In this document: in pieces, positions 43,439-52,461 of the stretch | How the letters are laid out: each line of letters starts with the position of its first letter | Numbering within the stretch: the stretch's first letter is position 1 | Assembly (NCBI GenBank): GCA_009780315.1 | Contig: WRAH01000004.1 | Span: 1 to 64,000 of the forward strand | Source: Defluviitaleaceae bacterium | GTDB taxonomy: Bacteria > Bacillota > Clostridia > Lachnospirales > WQUN01 | Reading direction: 5' to 3' | Length of the DNA: 64,000 nucleotides | Position numbers and translations under genes: made by a program | Notes under the pieces: generated by a model | What the model was told of the DNA's origin: nothing | The model's input: the letters and a program-made list of their open reading frames with translations, nothing else | The model's database searches: none

Positions 43439-44020
43439 TCAAGAGATGTTTTTATCATCTAATAAACGTAATGCACTTATTGCCAATAAAGCTTGTGAAG
43501 GTAAATAAAAAATCCAAATTAACGGAAATATAGCTTGTAAGCTTTCATCTACATTAAAATACTGTGGCAGATTAAAAATTAAAACATTAACATCACATAA
43601 TGCAAATAAACAAAGACCAGTAAAAATCAAAGCACGATTAAGCTTTGGAATACTCGTCTTTTTATTTTGTAAAAATTTAAAATTTACATAAAGATTAACA
43701 AGAAACAATGCTGCGTAAATACCAGCCAGCATAATAACGGAACCATTCCAAACTGCAATAAAAACTAGCCCAGCTACCAGTGGTATTAAAAATAATTTAC
43801 GTTTATCTGCCCTTATAATATAGCATACATGTGCAAAGCAAAATACAGCGATACCCACTAAATGATTATTGTGTAGAACCAAAAAATAATCTGCACCTAA
43901 AGTAAAGGCGAGACCAGAAACTAGCCACGCCCAATCTTTTTTAGAATTACAACGAAAAAATGAAATCAATGCAATGAAAAAACACATTGCAACAAAAGCA
44001 AATTTAAACGCTATTGTCAT
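43439..44020 (-). CDS. YhhN-like multi-pass membrane protein
   Basis: The protein has 193 residues and about seven or eight membrane segments. LGADYFLVLHNNHLVGIAVF followed by FAHVCYIIRA recalls the YhhN/TMEM86 family (lysoplasmalogenase-like), where a GDxxL, then G...F...HxxY pattern is seen. The match is partial: GD is GAD. The start at 44020 is set by ATGA overlap with the upstream gene's stop, so translation is coupled. Cellular role uncertain; plasmalogen-lipid turnover is possible, since clostridia make plasmalogens. Confidence 0.6.
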   Translation of the reverse strand: MTIAFKFAFVAMCFFIALISFFRCNSKKDWAWLVSGLAFTLGADYFLVLHNNHLVGIAVFCFAHVCYIIRADKRKLFLIPLVAGLVFIAVWNGSVIMLAGIYAALFLVNLYVNFKFLQNKKTSIPKLNRALIFTGLCLFALCDVNVLIFNLPQYFNVDESLQAIFPLIWIFYLPSQALLAISALRLLDDKNIS

Positions 44021-45999
44021 ATTTGTTGAACATCCACAATAGACCAAATGCCGTCTTGACTTCGTGAAATGACCTGAAATATGGCATGGAAATACTCTAT
44101 ACTATCACCAAATCCAGATACCCATTGAATTTCGACAACTGAGAGATAATCGTAATTGCTAACCATGTCACCAGTAACAACCCTTGCACCAAACATTGGA
44201 CGATACTGGGTATACACAGGCGAAAACATACCCATAAATTCTGAATCATGGCGTAATACATCAGAAATTCCAAAAATACCGTCAATAGCAATATCACTAG
44301 ATTTATATGCCAGTAAACTTAAAAAAGTTTCAGTTGTTGCCGCTTCTGCCCTAAATCTTCGGGCATTTGGTAAATTATTGTAAATGGGTGACATTTGAAG
44401 CGGTATACTAATTTGAGGTAAAATATATTCAACCGAATGAATAATCAAATTATAGTTTGAAATATGCACATCTCTAATATGCTGTAAATGTGGGGCAAGA
44501 TTAAAAAGAACGTCAGAACCACGTTCCGAAGAACGGGTATCTCCGGGTATATCAAAAATTCTGCCATTTGCATTGATACGCAAAGTCATGTTGGGGATAG
44601 TTTCCCGACGACGATTTCCTTCATCTAAACCATGTAAAGTAAGCACAACTAGTGTACCCTGTTGTTCCATTGCTTCAAGATTTAATGTGTATGGCCCAGT
44701 TTGAATAGAAAATGGATGAGACTGGTCATTTGCAAATAAATGCTGTGGTGTCACATTAAAATCAGGATAAGGATAGAAAAATGCCACATCATTAAAATTC
44801 ACATGCATTGGTGCGTCAAGACTAAGGAGTGCGCCAAAATTCGCCGTGCCAAGGGTAATATCAAAGTCCTCATAATATACGGCAGACATCCCATTGGTTA
44901 AATTATTTATTGTAGAGAAGAAATCGCCAAGTGTCACAAGAGGTTCATTTTCTTCAAGTCTTGGATTCAATCTCAGCCCAGCAGCGTGTGGGTCAGCAGT
45001 AAAGCTATAATGAATTTGACTGCTGGTATTGTCAAAAGTGGCATGACGAATCATTAGCCCAGAAAAATCATCAAGTGCTATGGCATTAACACCACGTGAA
45101 AGATAAAGGGGTGCAGAATGAGTAGGCGGTGAAAGAAAACGATACTCAAACCGCATAAACTCATGACTGGTGCGGCACTGAATATGCAAAGTCAAAAACA
45201 ACGTATTTCGCCCAAGGGAGCCAAATTGTAAAACAGTACCATTTCCTTCAGATGCCTGTGTAGCAAATGTAGTCAGGGGATACATATGATGCGCCTGATT
45301 GTATAATAAAATAATATAATCATCCACATTAAAGCTTTCATCAAAAAAGAAAAACGTACCAGTATATCCAGCAGAAATACGGCTTAATGTAAATCGCTCT
45401 CCTCTTAAATACATGGGCTGATTTAAAAAAACAAAGTTTGCATTATTAGCAACATCTGTAGGCAATATAATAGGCTCAAAGTGCGACACCGCAGCAATAG
45501 CCTCTTCTTGACTACGTATAGCCAATGTTACAAAAATGACTGAAGCAACGCCTACAAAAATAAATAAAATACCAATACCAGCAGTCGCAAGCATTTTCCA
45601 TGGAGAAATATCCTCAAAAAATCCTCGTTTAGTCTGCTCACCTTCAGCTTTAAATGTGCCTTTTACATACTGAAATACACCCATATCCTCAACCTCAGGG
45701 TCATATACCGATTGGTTTTGGGGCGTTATACTGATGTCTCTAATTTCAAAATCTTCATCTGCACTTTGGTCTGCGCTTAAAAGTGCCTCAAGTTGTGCAT
45801 CAAGATCTAATCCGCCATCACCCATTGTTGTAGGTTCAGCCGTTGTACCTTCGCTTTTATCCATAGACTCAAGCATTGAAAAAGGGTCATCATCATTATC
45901 ATCATCCAGTATGCCAAGTGCGGCTAATTGGGATTCCAAATCATCCATACCATCATTGTCATCGCCGCCGCTTAATAAACTTTCTAAATCATCTGGCAT
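44017..45999 (-). CDS. Single-pass membrane protein with acidic N-terminus and large external domain, unknown
   Basis: The protein has 660 residues. The first about 135 are strongly acidic with repeated DDLESLL/DDLESQLAAL/LDAQLEALL heptad-like units. One membrane segment follows (MLATAGIGILFIFVGVASVIFVTLAI, about 137-162), then about 490 residues of beta-rich sequence with no cysteine-rich or catalytic motif that I recognise. I do not know this family. ATG at 45999 has GTAGGTGG upstream; that site overlaps the stop of a 34-residue membrane miniprotein. The YhhN-like gene is coupled downstream, so three membrane proteins are made together. Confidence 0.75.
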   Translation of the reverse strand: MPDDLESLLSGGDDNDGMDDLESQLAALGILDDDNDDDPFSMLESMDKSEGTTAEPTTMGDGGLDLDAQLEALLSADQSADEDFEIRDISITPQNQSVYDPEVEDMGVFQYVKGTFKAEGEQTKRGFFEDISPWKMLATAGIGILFIFVGVASVIFVTLAIRSQEEAIAAVSHFEPIILPTDVANNANFVFLNQPMYLRGERFTLSRISAGYTGTFFFFDESFNVDDYIILLYNQAHHMYPLTTFATQASEGNGTVLQFGSLGRNTLFLTLHIQCRTSHEFMRFEYRFLSPPTHSAPLYLSRGVNAIALDDFSGLMIRHATFDNTSSQIHYSFTADPHAAGLRLNPRLEENEPLVTLGDFFSTINNLTNGMSAVYYEDFDITLGTANFGALLSLDAPMHVNFNDVAFFYPYPDFNVTPQHLFANDQSHPFSIQTGPYTLNLEAMEQQGTLVVLTLHGLDEGNRRRETIPNMTLRINANGRIFDIPGDTRSSERGSDVLFNLAPHLQHIRDVHISNYNLIIHSVEYILPQISIPLQMSPIYNNLPNARRFRAEAATTETFLSLLAYKSSDIAIDGIFGISDVLRHDSEFMGMFSPVYTQYRPMFGARVVTGDMVSNYDYLSVVEIQWVSGFGDSIEYFHAIFQVISRSQDGIWSIVDVQQI

Positions 46000-46011
46000 A
46001 TTGTTCACCAC

Positions 46012-46116
46012 CTACATAAAGAATCCTGCAATTGGAGCAAATAAGAGTAAAAATGCAAGTAGTGCTGCAACTACGATTGCAAAAATACGTTTGTTTTTTC
46101 TAAACCATTTGTTCAT
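46012..46116 (-). CDS. Single-TM miniprotein of 34 residues
   Basis: The frame begins MNKWFRKNKRIFAIVV and continues as one hydrophobic segment ending in GFFM. A basic start of about 10 residues plus one membrane helix gives an N-in orientation. AAAGGAA lies about 8 bases before the ATG. It lies between the helicase gene and the 660-residue membrane protein, 12 bases from the latter. The layout recalls Prli42-type Firmicute miniproteins, but sequence similarity is not evident. Too short for routine annotation. Confidence 0.7.
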   Translation of the reverse strand: MNKWFRKNKRIFAIVVAALLAFLLLFAPIAGFFM

Positions 46117-46131
46117 GAGATAAATTCCTTT

Positions 46132-47973
46132 CTAATTTAAAAACCGCGAAGGTTTCGCAAGTTTGTCATATCTTGTTTTTAACGTGGACAGGTACAGTTC
46201 TTGTTTTGCGCGGGTAACACCTACATAAAATAAACGGCGTTCTTCCTCTATTTCTACCGTGGTTTTACTATGAAGGGATGGTAAAACATCCTCTACAACA
46301 CCAGCAATAAATACACGTTCAAATTCCAACCCCTTTGCACTGTGCAAGGTTGTGAGTGTACAACATGGCCCAGTTTGACCTTGTTCTTTTGATGCAGAAG
46401 ATGCTTGTACTGCATGGGCTATGAAATCCATTGGATTTGGAAATTGTTTCGCAGCTTCTTGTAACTCATCCGCAATTTCATTTAATCCTACAGGGTTTAG
46501 CTTTCTGTATTGGCAAGTCTCAACTATATGCTCATTATACCCTAAACGGCGGCGTATGTAACGTATCGCGTCTACAGTTTTTTCATGAGATAAAGTCAAA
46601 AGGTCATCATATACTTCTTCTATGCGGTTTTTCGTAGCAATATGCAGATTTGGCGCACGCTGATAGGCTGCAAATAAGTCAAGATTGTCTTTTTTTAATC
46701 CCTGCAAAAACGCCTTACTTATAAATCTGTAGGGTTTATTGATGATGCGTACAGCGTCGGGGTCATATCCTACTTTTTGTCTCAAGCCGATTCGTCGTGC
46801 AAGGCGCATGTACGCAAAAAGGTCTTCAGCTATCCAATGCTCATATATTGTGGGCATTTCATCGCGGCTTCGGAAGGGGATATTCATATTTAAAAATGCA
46901 TCCATAAAGGCACGGGATTGCATGTTTAAGCGAAAAGCTACTGCAATTTCATCTAAATTAGCACCACGTTTCCACAACTCACGAATACGCTCTGCAATGA
47001 GTATGGCTTCATGGTTTTGGTCTTCTGCTTTTAATAAGATGGGGGGCGTACCATGGTGCCCTGTACCAATGATTTCTTTTTCATATCTTAGTTCATTTGC
47101 TTTAATAAGATTGTTTGCATAATTGATAATGGTATCTGTTGAGCGATAATTTGTTGACAGGGTGACACTACTGGTTTCAGGATAATCATTTGGAAAATTC
47201 AGCAAAAATTCAGGACGTGAACCACGAAAACGATAAATACTTTGGTCATCATCGCCTACAATGAAGAGATTGTTTGCAGGCGCGGCAAGTAATTTAACCG
47301 CTTCATACTGTACTCGGTTTATATCTTGAAACTCGTCTATCATAATATATTGAAAGCGATTGCGCCAGTATTCAAGCACCTGTGGATTGGTTTTAAGCTT
47401 ATTGTATGCATGGCACAACATATCATCAAAATCTATTTTATTTCTTGATTCTTTATAGTTTTCATATTGTTCACATAAGTGACGAAAATCTGACCCACCT
47501 ATGTTATTTGAATGGTAATGCTCCAGCTCATGTAGTTCGTTTCTAACCAACGACATTTCGCTTATGACGGAAGAAAGTAGTTCATCTTCTAAATCGTATT
47601 GCATTTCCATCAAAAATCCACGAATGGCAGTACGACGTTCGCCTTCATTTAAAATCTGCCCTAGGTCATAATTGCCGCTGTGCCGAAGGATTCGGAAAAA
47701 TACCGAGTGAAATGTTCCAAAGGTCACAGGCACAGCTTGCGGCATGAGTGTTTTAAAGCGGCGTTCCATTTCTCCTGCGGCTGCTTTTGAGTAGGTGATG
47801 ACTAAAATATTTTGTGGTGCAATTTCACCACTGGTTGACAAGTATGCGGCACGAGCTGTGATTACGGCAGTTTTACCACTGCCTGGCCCTGCAAGCACCA
47901 TCATAGGCCCTATCTTATGCCGTGCGGCTATATTTTGGTTTTCATTCAAATCATTCATGTCCTTATTATACAT
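46132..47973 (-). CDS. UvrD/PcrA-like ATP-dependent DNA helicase
   Basis: The protein has 613 residues, short for PcrA (about 740). Superfamily 1A motifs: LNENQNIAARH (Q motif), VLAGPGSGKTAVITARAAYL (I), ITYSKAAAGEMERRF (Ia), IMIDEFQDINRVQYE (II), VGDDDQSIYRFRGSRPEF (III), TLSTNYRS (IV), TTLHSAKGLEFERVFI (V) and FYVGVTRAKQELYLS (VI). The C-terminal PcrA tail that binds RNA polymerase is missing, so it is a second, shorter UvrD-like protein. The start may be 47958 (MNDLNENQN), as AAGGAC is close to that ATG. It lies 15 bases before the miniprotein gene. Confidence 0.92.
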   Translation of the reverse strand: MYNKDMNDLNENQNIAARHKIGPMMVLAGPGSGKTAVITARAAYLSTSGEIAPQNILVITYSKAAAGEMERRFKTLMPQAVPVTFGTFHSVFFRILRHSGNYDLGQILNEGERRTAIRGFLMEMQYDLEDELLSSVISEMSLVRNELHELEHYHSNNIGGSDFRHLCEQYENYKESRNKIDFDDMLCHAYNKLKTNPQVLEYWRNRFQYIMIDEFQDINRVQYEAVKLLAAPANNLFIVGDDDQSIYRFRGSRPEFLLNFPNDYPETSSVTLSTNYRSTDTIINYANNLIKANELRYEKEIIGTGHHGTPPILLKAEDQNHEAILIAERIRELWKRGANLDEIAVAFRLNMQSRAFMDAFLNMNIPFRSRDEMPTIYEHWIAEDLFAYMRLARRIGLRQKVGYDPDAVRIINKPYRFISKAFLQGLKKDNLDLFAAYQRAPNLHIATKNRIEEVYDDLLTLSHEKTVDAIRYIRRRLGYNEHIVETCQYRKLNPVGLNEIADELQEAAKQFPNPMDFIAHAVQASSASKEQGQTGPCCTLTTLHSAKGLEFERVFIAGVVEDVLPSLHSKTTVEIEEERRLFYVGVTRAKQELYLSTLKTRYDKLAKPSRFLN

Positions 47974-48022
47974 GAAATCTTAGAAAATTTCACTATCCAA
48001 TCATTCCAACACCCATTTAGAT

Positions 48023-48493
48023 TCAACCTCTTTCTTTTATTTCATGTTCGATAAAGGATTGAATGTATGGATTATTGCCTTCTGTTACATGAAAATCAAA
48101 ACAGCCGTATTTACACTTTTGCATAAATGCATTGTCTAGCATAAACTCGTATCCTGCACATCTTGAGTTGCATGTATTATGCACTAACCGTTTGCATATT
48201 CCCCAATCTTTGATGTGCTGTGTCATTTCTTCTGGTAGTGTGTCTAAGAAATGTGGGTATTTGCTTGCGTTTTCGCCATACACACGTACAAGCATACCTG
48301 TTTTTCTAAATAGAAAGTTGATGATGGATTTTTTATTATATTTATATGATGCCATGAAGCCACTTTTCTTTTCCTCAATGGTTAACTTGCAGGATTTTTC
48401 CATAAGAAAATCATGTAATGCTTGAATAAATATTTTGTTGTCTGCCTCTACGGCTTCCATAAATTGTGTAAAGCTAATGGTTTCTTTTGGCAT
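48023..48493 (-). CDS. Conserved-looking protein with C-terminal cysteines, unknown
   Basis: The protein has 156 residues and no signal or membrane segment. It is alpha-helical at first (SFTQFMEAVEADNKIFIQAL) and ends in a cysteine cluster (GICKRLVHNTCNSRCAGY, KCKYGCFDFHV) that could bind a metal. I do not recognise a family. GGAGGT lies before the ATG at 48493, which excludes longer frames that run into the flavoprotein gene. It probably follows the flavoprotein gene on the same transcript. Confidence 0.7.
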   Translation of the reverse strand: MPKETISFTQFMEAVEADNKIFIQALHDFLMEKSCKLTIEEKKSGFMASYKYNKKSIINFLFRKTGMLVRVYGENASKYPHFLDTLPEEMTQHIKDWGICKRLVHNTCNSRCAGYEFMLDNAFMQKCKYGCFDFHVTEGNNPYIQSFIEHEIKERG

Positions 48494-48527
48494 AATGTGA
48501 CCTCCGTGAAATTTTCTTATCATCATA

Positions 48528-49925
48528 TCATAGTTTGATTGCCCGTGAAACATGAACGCCCGCTGCACTTGCTTGTGCCAGACCTCTTGTAATGCCCGCA
48601 CCATCACCAATGCAGTAAAGTCCCTTGATAGCAGTCATAAAGTTTTCATCCAAATTAGGGCGGGCAGAGTAAAACTTTGCTTCAACGCCATAAAAAAGTG
48701 TGTGTTCTGACGCGAAACCCGGGGTGATTTTATCCAGTGCATGGGTCATTTCTACTAGACTAGCCATTGTGTTGTATGGCAACACCAGCCCTAAATCTCC
48801 TGGAAAAGCCTCTTTTAATGTTGGTTCAACAAAACCTTCTGCAATGCGCTTTTTGGTGGAACGCCGTCCACCCATGATATCCCCGAAGCGTTGAACAATG
48901 ACTCCTCCGCCAGAAAGGTCATTGGCACGGCGGCAGATTTCCCGTGCGTAATCATTGGGCTTTTGAAAAGTATCATCAAATTTATGGGAAACAAGCAACG
49001 CAAAGTTTGTGTTTGCTGAACCCAGTTTAGGGTCAGAATAAGCATGTCCATTGGCTGCCATAATGCCGGAATGGTTTTCGACAACAACATGACCTGATGG
49101 ATTCGCGCAAAATGTCCGCACTATCATGCCTTTTGATGAGTTGAAAACCAGTTTCGCTTCGTATAAATGCTTATTGAGCCGTGCCATAACGATATCTGAA
49201 ACTTCTGCACGAACACCAATGTCAACTTGATTACATGTGACTGGAACGCCATGCTGTGAAAGCATGTTTGCAAGCCAAGCAGAACCATCTCGCCCTGGTG
49301 CAAGTACAATATGCTTACCACGATATTCCTTATGATTAGATATAACACCTATGGCAGTTTTGCCATCGATTAAAATATCTGTGACGGTTTGTTTAAATTC
49401 CATTTGTACATGATTTTTTAAATATTCATAGATGGATTGTAAAACCTTTAAGTTAATTTCTGTACCAAGATGACGTACTTGTGCGCGTAAAAGCTTCATA
49501 CTTGCGCCATAAGCTTCCTGTTCAATTTTGCGGACGGCTTCTGTTGTTGGGTCTGTGATATCTTGGGGTGCGCCATGTTCTAAATTGATTTTGTCTACAT
49601 AGTTGATAAGTTCCAAAAGTTTTGACCCAGACATATAATCTCCAAGCCATCCCCCAAACTCTGTAGTGATGTTAAATTTACCGTCAGAATATGCACCTGC
49701 ACCGCCAAACCCGGAAGTGATTGAACATGAGGGCTCACAGCCTTGCTGGCCGTTTTTTCCTTTTGGACACTGCTTGATTTTTCCTTGTAAAATGGGACAT
49801 GCGCGGTTATATATGTCATTTCCTTTATCCAGTATTAAAATTTTTGCACTGGGTGATTTCCTTACCGCTTCATATGCTGCAAAAATACCTGCGGGCCCTG
49901 CGCCTACAATGATTAAATCGTACAT
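48528..49925 (-). CDS. FAD-dependent oxidoreductase (COG2509-like)
   Basis: The protein has 465 residues. The N-terminal Rossmann motif is IIVGAGPAGIFAAYEA (GxGxxG at 8-13), then LDKGNDIYNR; a Cys-rich loop (CPILQGKIKQCPKGKNGQQG, then CEPSCS) and SGFGGAGAYSDGKFN follow. The C-terminal FAD segment is GLYCIGDGAGITRGLAQASA. This matches the uncharacterised FAD-dependent dehydrogenase group COG2509 of anaerobes; no substrate is known. The cysteines might hold a cluster or disulfide. It is divergent from the htrA gene. Confidence 0.85.
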   Translation of the reverse strand: MYDLIIVGAGPAGIFAAYEAVRKSPSAKILILDKGNDIYNRACPILQGKIKQCPKGKNGQQGCEPSCSITSGFGGAGAYSDGKFNITTEFGGWLGDYMSGSKLLELINYVDKINLEHGAPQDITDPTTEAVRKIEQEAYGASMKLLRAQVRHLGTEINLKVLQSIYEYLKNHVQMEFKQTVTDILIDGKTAIGVISNHKEYRGKHIVLAPGRDGSAWLANMLSQHGVPVTCNQVDIGVRAEVSDIVMARLNKHLYEAKLVFNSSKGMIVRTFCANPSGHVVVENHSGIMAANGHAYSDPKLGSANTNFALLVSHKFDDTFQKPNDYAREICRRANDLSGGGVIVQRFGDIMGGRRSTKKRIAEGFVEPTLKEAFPGDLGLVLPYNTMASLVEMTHALDKITPGFASEHTLFYGVEAKFYSARPNLDENFMTAIKGLYCIGDGAGITRGLAQASAAGVHVSRAIKL

Positions 49926-50047
49926 TAAGTCACATCCGTTTTTTCTTAGATTATATCATCTTGCCACAATTTCGCCACACTTTTTCGGAGATTTTTCCTA
50001 AGTTAGACGTATAAAATAGTCATCAGTAAGCAAAAGGAGTGGATACC

Positions 50048-51178
50048 ATGAAAAACACAATGATTGCATTATGTATGATTTTAACCATTATTTTGTCTAT
50101 GGTTGCAGGGTTTGCAGGGGCGACTTTAGCCATGCGCAATGATTTGCAATATGTGTATCCTGCTTTGGATAATATGGCAGAAGCAGAAACAGCATTTGAA
50201 TTTGAGTATTTGCATACTTCTGCAACAGGGTTAAATATGATAGTTGATGATTCAAGTACCCAATCAATTGCATCTCTTGTAGAAACCATTGTAGATACTG
50301 TGGTAGAAATTGATACCCAAAGCGTGGTTACACACCGGGCAGGGCAAAGAATACAGCCGGGCGCAGGCAGTGGCATAATCATTTCCGAAGATGGATTGAT
50401 TGTGACAAATAATCATGTCATTGCAAATGCTGACGGCAGTATTGCTGACAAAATTACTGTGCGTTTACGAAGCGGTGAATCTTATGAAGCAACAGTCGTA
50501 GGACGTGACGCAGAAACAGATTTGGCTGTACTTAGAATAGACGCGGACGGATTAACCCCTGCTTATTTTGGCGATTCATCTCAACTATCCGTGGGTGAAC
50601 TTGCAATTGCCATAGGTAATCCTTTAGGAAATCTAGGCGGTACAGTGACCGAAGGGATAATATCTGCCTTGAATCGTGACATTGTCATTGATGGTGAAAC
50701 AATGCACGTCTTGCAAACTTCTGCTGCAATCAATCAAGGTAACTCTGGCGGTGGATTATTTAATGCTTATGGTGAACTCATTGGCGTAGTAAATGCAAAA
50801 CCAATTGGGATGGGCATTGAAGGGATTGGTTTTGCTATCCCCAGCAATGTGGCTCTGTCTATCACAAACCAGTTAATAGAACATGGCTTTGTTACTGGAC
50901 GTGTAGACTTTGGTATAGAGTTAATAGACATCAATGACCCAATTACTGCAATGTTTAGCGGTTTACGCACCATGGGGTTGTATGTTGCACAAAACGATGA
51001 CGCAAGTGGTTTACAAGCAGGCGACCGTATCATAAGCATTGCAGGTACAAATGTAAACAACCGTGCCGAAGCCCGCGCCGTTTATCTCAATTACAATGTG
51101 GGTGATGCGCTTGAAGTTACTATTGCCCGCAACGGACAATTTTACCGCACTCAAGTAATATTGCAACAAATGATATAA
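50048..51178 (+). CDS. HtrA/DegP-type membrane-anchored serine protease
   Basis: The protein has 376 residues. An N-terminal anchor (MIALCMILTIILSMVAGFAGATLAM) is followed by a trypsin-like domain with the S1C triad: His in VTNNHVIA near 122, Asp in ETDLAVLRI near 158 and Ser in GNSGGGL near 233. A C-terminal PDZ domain follows (GLYVAQNDDASGLQAGDRII). It degrades or refolds damaged exported proteins outside the membrane. AAAGGAG precedes ATG 50048; a GTG three codons earlier lacks spacing. It stands alone before a terminator. Confidence 0.92.
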   Translation: MKNTMIALCMILTIILSMVAGFAGATLAMRNDLQYVYPALDNMAEAETAFEFEYLHTSATGLNMIVDDSSTQSIASLVETIVDTVVEIDTQSVVTHRAGQRIQPGAGSGIIISEDGLIVTNNHVIANADGSIADKITVRLRSGESYEATVVGRDAETDLAVLRIDADGLTPAYFGDSSQLSVGELAIAIGNPLGNLGGTVTEGIISALNRDIVIDGETMHVLQTSAAINQGNSGGGLFNAYGELIGVVNAKPIGMGIEGIGFAIPSNVALSITNQLIEHGFVTGRVDFGIELIDINDPITAMFSGLRTMGLYVAQNDDASGLQAGDRIISIAGTNVNNRAEARAVYLNYNVGDALEVTIARNGQFYRTQVILQQMI

Positions 51179-51213
51179 GTGTAACACTTTAAAGCTGTAT
51201 GCCCTCTTATTTT

Positions 51214-51240
51214 GTCGCTGATGATATCAGCGATTTTTTT
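51214..51240 (+). terminator. Rho-independent terminator after the HtrA gene
   Basis: TCGCTGA-TGA-TATCAGCGA followed by T7. Confidence 0.88.
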
Positions 51241-51272
51241 ATGCCATTTACTTATAGTTGTGAGACAATCAA

Positions 51273-51293
51273 TAGAAAATTGTCCCAAATACT
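51273..51293. repeat. Inverted repeat before the signalling operon promoter
   Basis: GACAAT and ATTGTC flank 9 bases, ending just upstream of the -35 box at 51296. It is a possible activator or repressor site. Confidence 0.4.
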
Positions 51294-51295
51294 AC

Positions 51296-51324
51296 TTGAG
51301 AGAAAGACTTAATCATAGTATAAT
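51296..51324 (+). promoter_or_regulatory. Promoter of the REC-HD-GYP / lipid kinase / histidine kinase operon
   Basis: TTGAGA (51296-51301), 17 bases, perfect TATAAT (51319-51324), 61 bases before the first start codon. Confidence 0.65.
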
Positions 51325-51384
51325 GGCAAAATACTAAATATCCACTGAATTATCTGCGAACTAGCCAGTAAGGGGGGATGATTT

Positions 51385-52461
51385 GTGAATAATAAACAAA
51401 AGACTATATTTTTGGTTGATGATGACATTACAAACCTCAAGATTGGAAAACGCACGCTTTCCAATGTATACAGAGTATTTGTATTAGACTCTGGCGAATC
51501 AATGTTTGAGTTGCTTGAAAATATACAACCTGATTTAATTTTGCTAGATGTAAATATGCCTAACATGAATGGGTATGAGGCGATTAAGATACTCAAGTCT
51601 AATGAGAAAACATCTGCCATACCCGTCATTTTTTTAACTGCTTTACGTGACGAAGAAATGGAGTTAAAAGGACTATCCTTGGGTGCAATAGATTATATTG
51701 CAAAACCATTTTCACCACCACTGCTTTTGAAGCGCATTGAAGTACACTTGCTTGTTGAGGCACAAAAGCATGAACTTATGCGCTTTAATAATAACCTTGC
51801 ACAAATGGTAGATGAGAAAACGAAAACGGTTGTCACCCTTAAAAATGCTATTCTTTCAACAATGGCTGAACTGGTAGAATATAGGGATGAAATTACAGGT
51901 GGACATATTGCTAGAACTCAAAAATATATTGAAGTACTTATTGATGCTATAACAGTAGAAGGATTTTATGCTAAAGAAATGTCACTGTTCGACAAGGATT
52001 TAATTTTACAATCATCACAGCTTCACGATGTTGGAAAAATAGCCATCAGTGATACTATCCTCAATAAACCTGATAAACTCACACCAGAAGAGTTTGAAAT
52101 CATAAAAACACACACTATCATTGGTGGGAATGTTATCATGCGTCTTAAAGAAAAAGCGATGGATAGTGACTTTTTAGAATATGCAAGCATTATTGCCACA
52201 ACCCATCATGAGAAGTGGGATGGAAGTGGTTATCCTTATGGACTTGCAGGGCAAGATATTCCACTGTTGGGTCGGTTAATGGCAGTTGCAGATGTCTACG
52301 ATGCATTGGTTGAATCTCGTCCATATAAAAAAGCCTTTTCTCACGAAAAGGCTACGGGTATTATTGTCGAAGGAAAAGGTAGTCATTTTGACCCTATTCT
52401 CATTGAAGTTTTTGAAAAAAACCATAGAAAGTTTGAAAAAATTACAATTGAGGTGATGTAA
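51385..52461 (+). CDS. Response regulator with HD-GYP output, probable c-di-GMP phosphodiesterase
   Basis: The protein has 358 residues. The REC domain spans 1-125: IFLVDDDITN acidic pocket, LILLDVNMPN with the phospho-accepting Asp near 55, FLTA and IAKPFSPP. A coiled-coil linker follows. HD-GYP lies at about 155-345, with GGHIARTQKY, SSQLHDVGKIAIS, THHEKWDGSGYPYGL and AVADVYDALVESRPY, all catalytic residues present. Start GTG at 51385 with AAGGGGGG upstream. Its stop overlaps the next ATG (TAATG). Likely receives phosphate from the hybrid kinase encoded two genes later. Confidence 0.92.
   Translation: MNNKQKTIFLVDDDITNLKIGKRTLSNVYRVFVLDSGESMFELLENIQPDLILLDVNMPNMNGYEAIKILKSNEKTSAIPVIFLTALRDEEMELKGLSLGAIDYIAKPFSPPLLLKRIEVHLLVEAQKHELMRFNNNLAQMVDEKTKTVVTLKNAILSTMAELVEYRDEITGGHIARTQKYIEVLIDAITVEGFYAKEMSLFDKDLILQSSQLHDVGKIAISDTILNKPDKLTPEEFEIIKTHTIIGGNVIMRLKEKAMDSDFLEYASIIATTHHEKWDGSGYPYGLAGQDIPLLGRLMAVADVYDALVESRPYKKAFSHEKATGIIVEGKGSHFDPILIEVFEKNHRKFEKITIEVM

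Noticed and set aside
46132-47973. The UvrD-like helicase as part of a phage-defence operon
   Set aside because: It has ordinary housekeeping-type neighbours and no companion nuclease.
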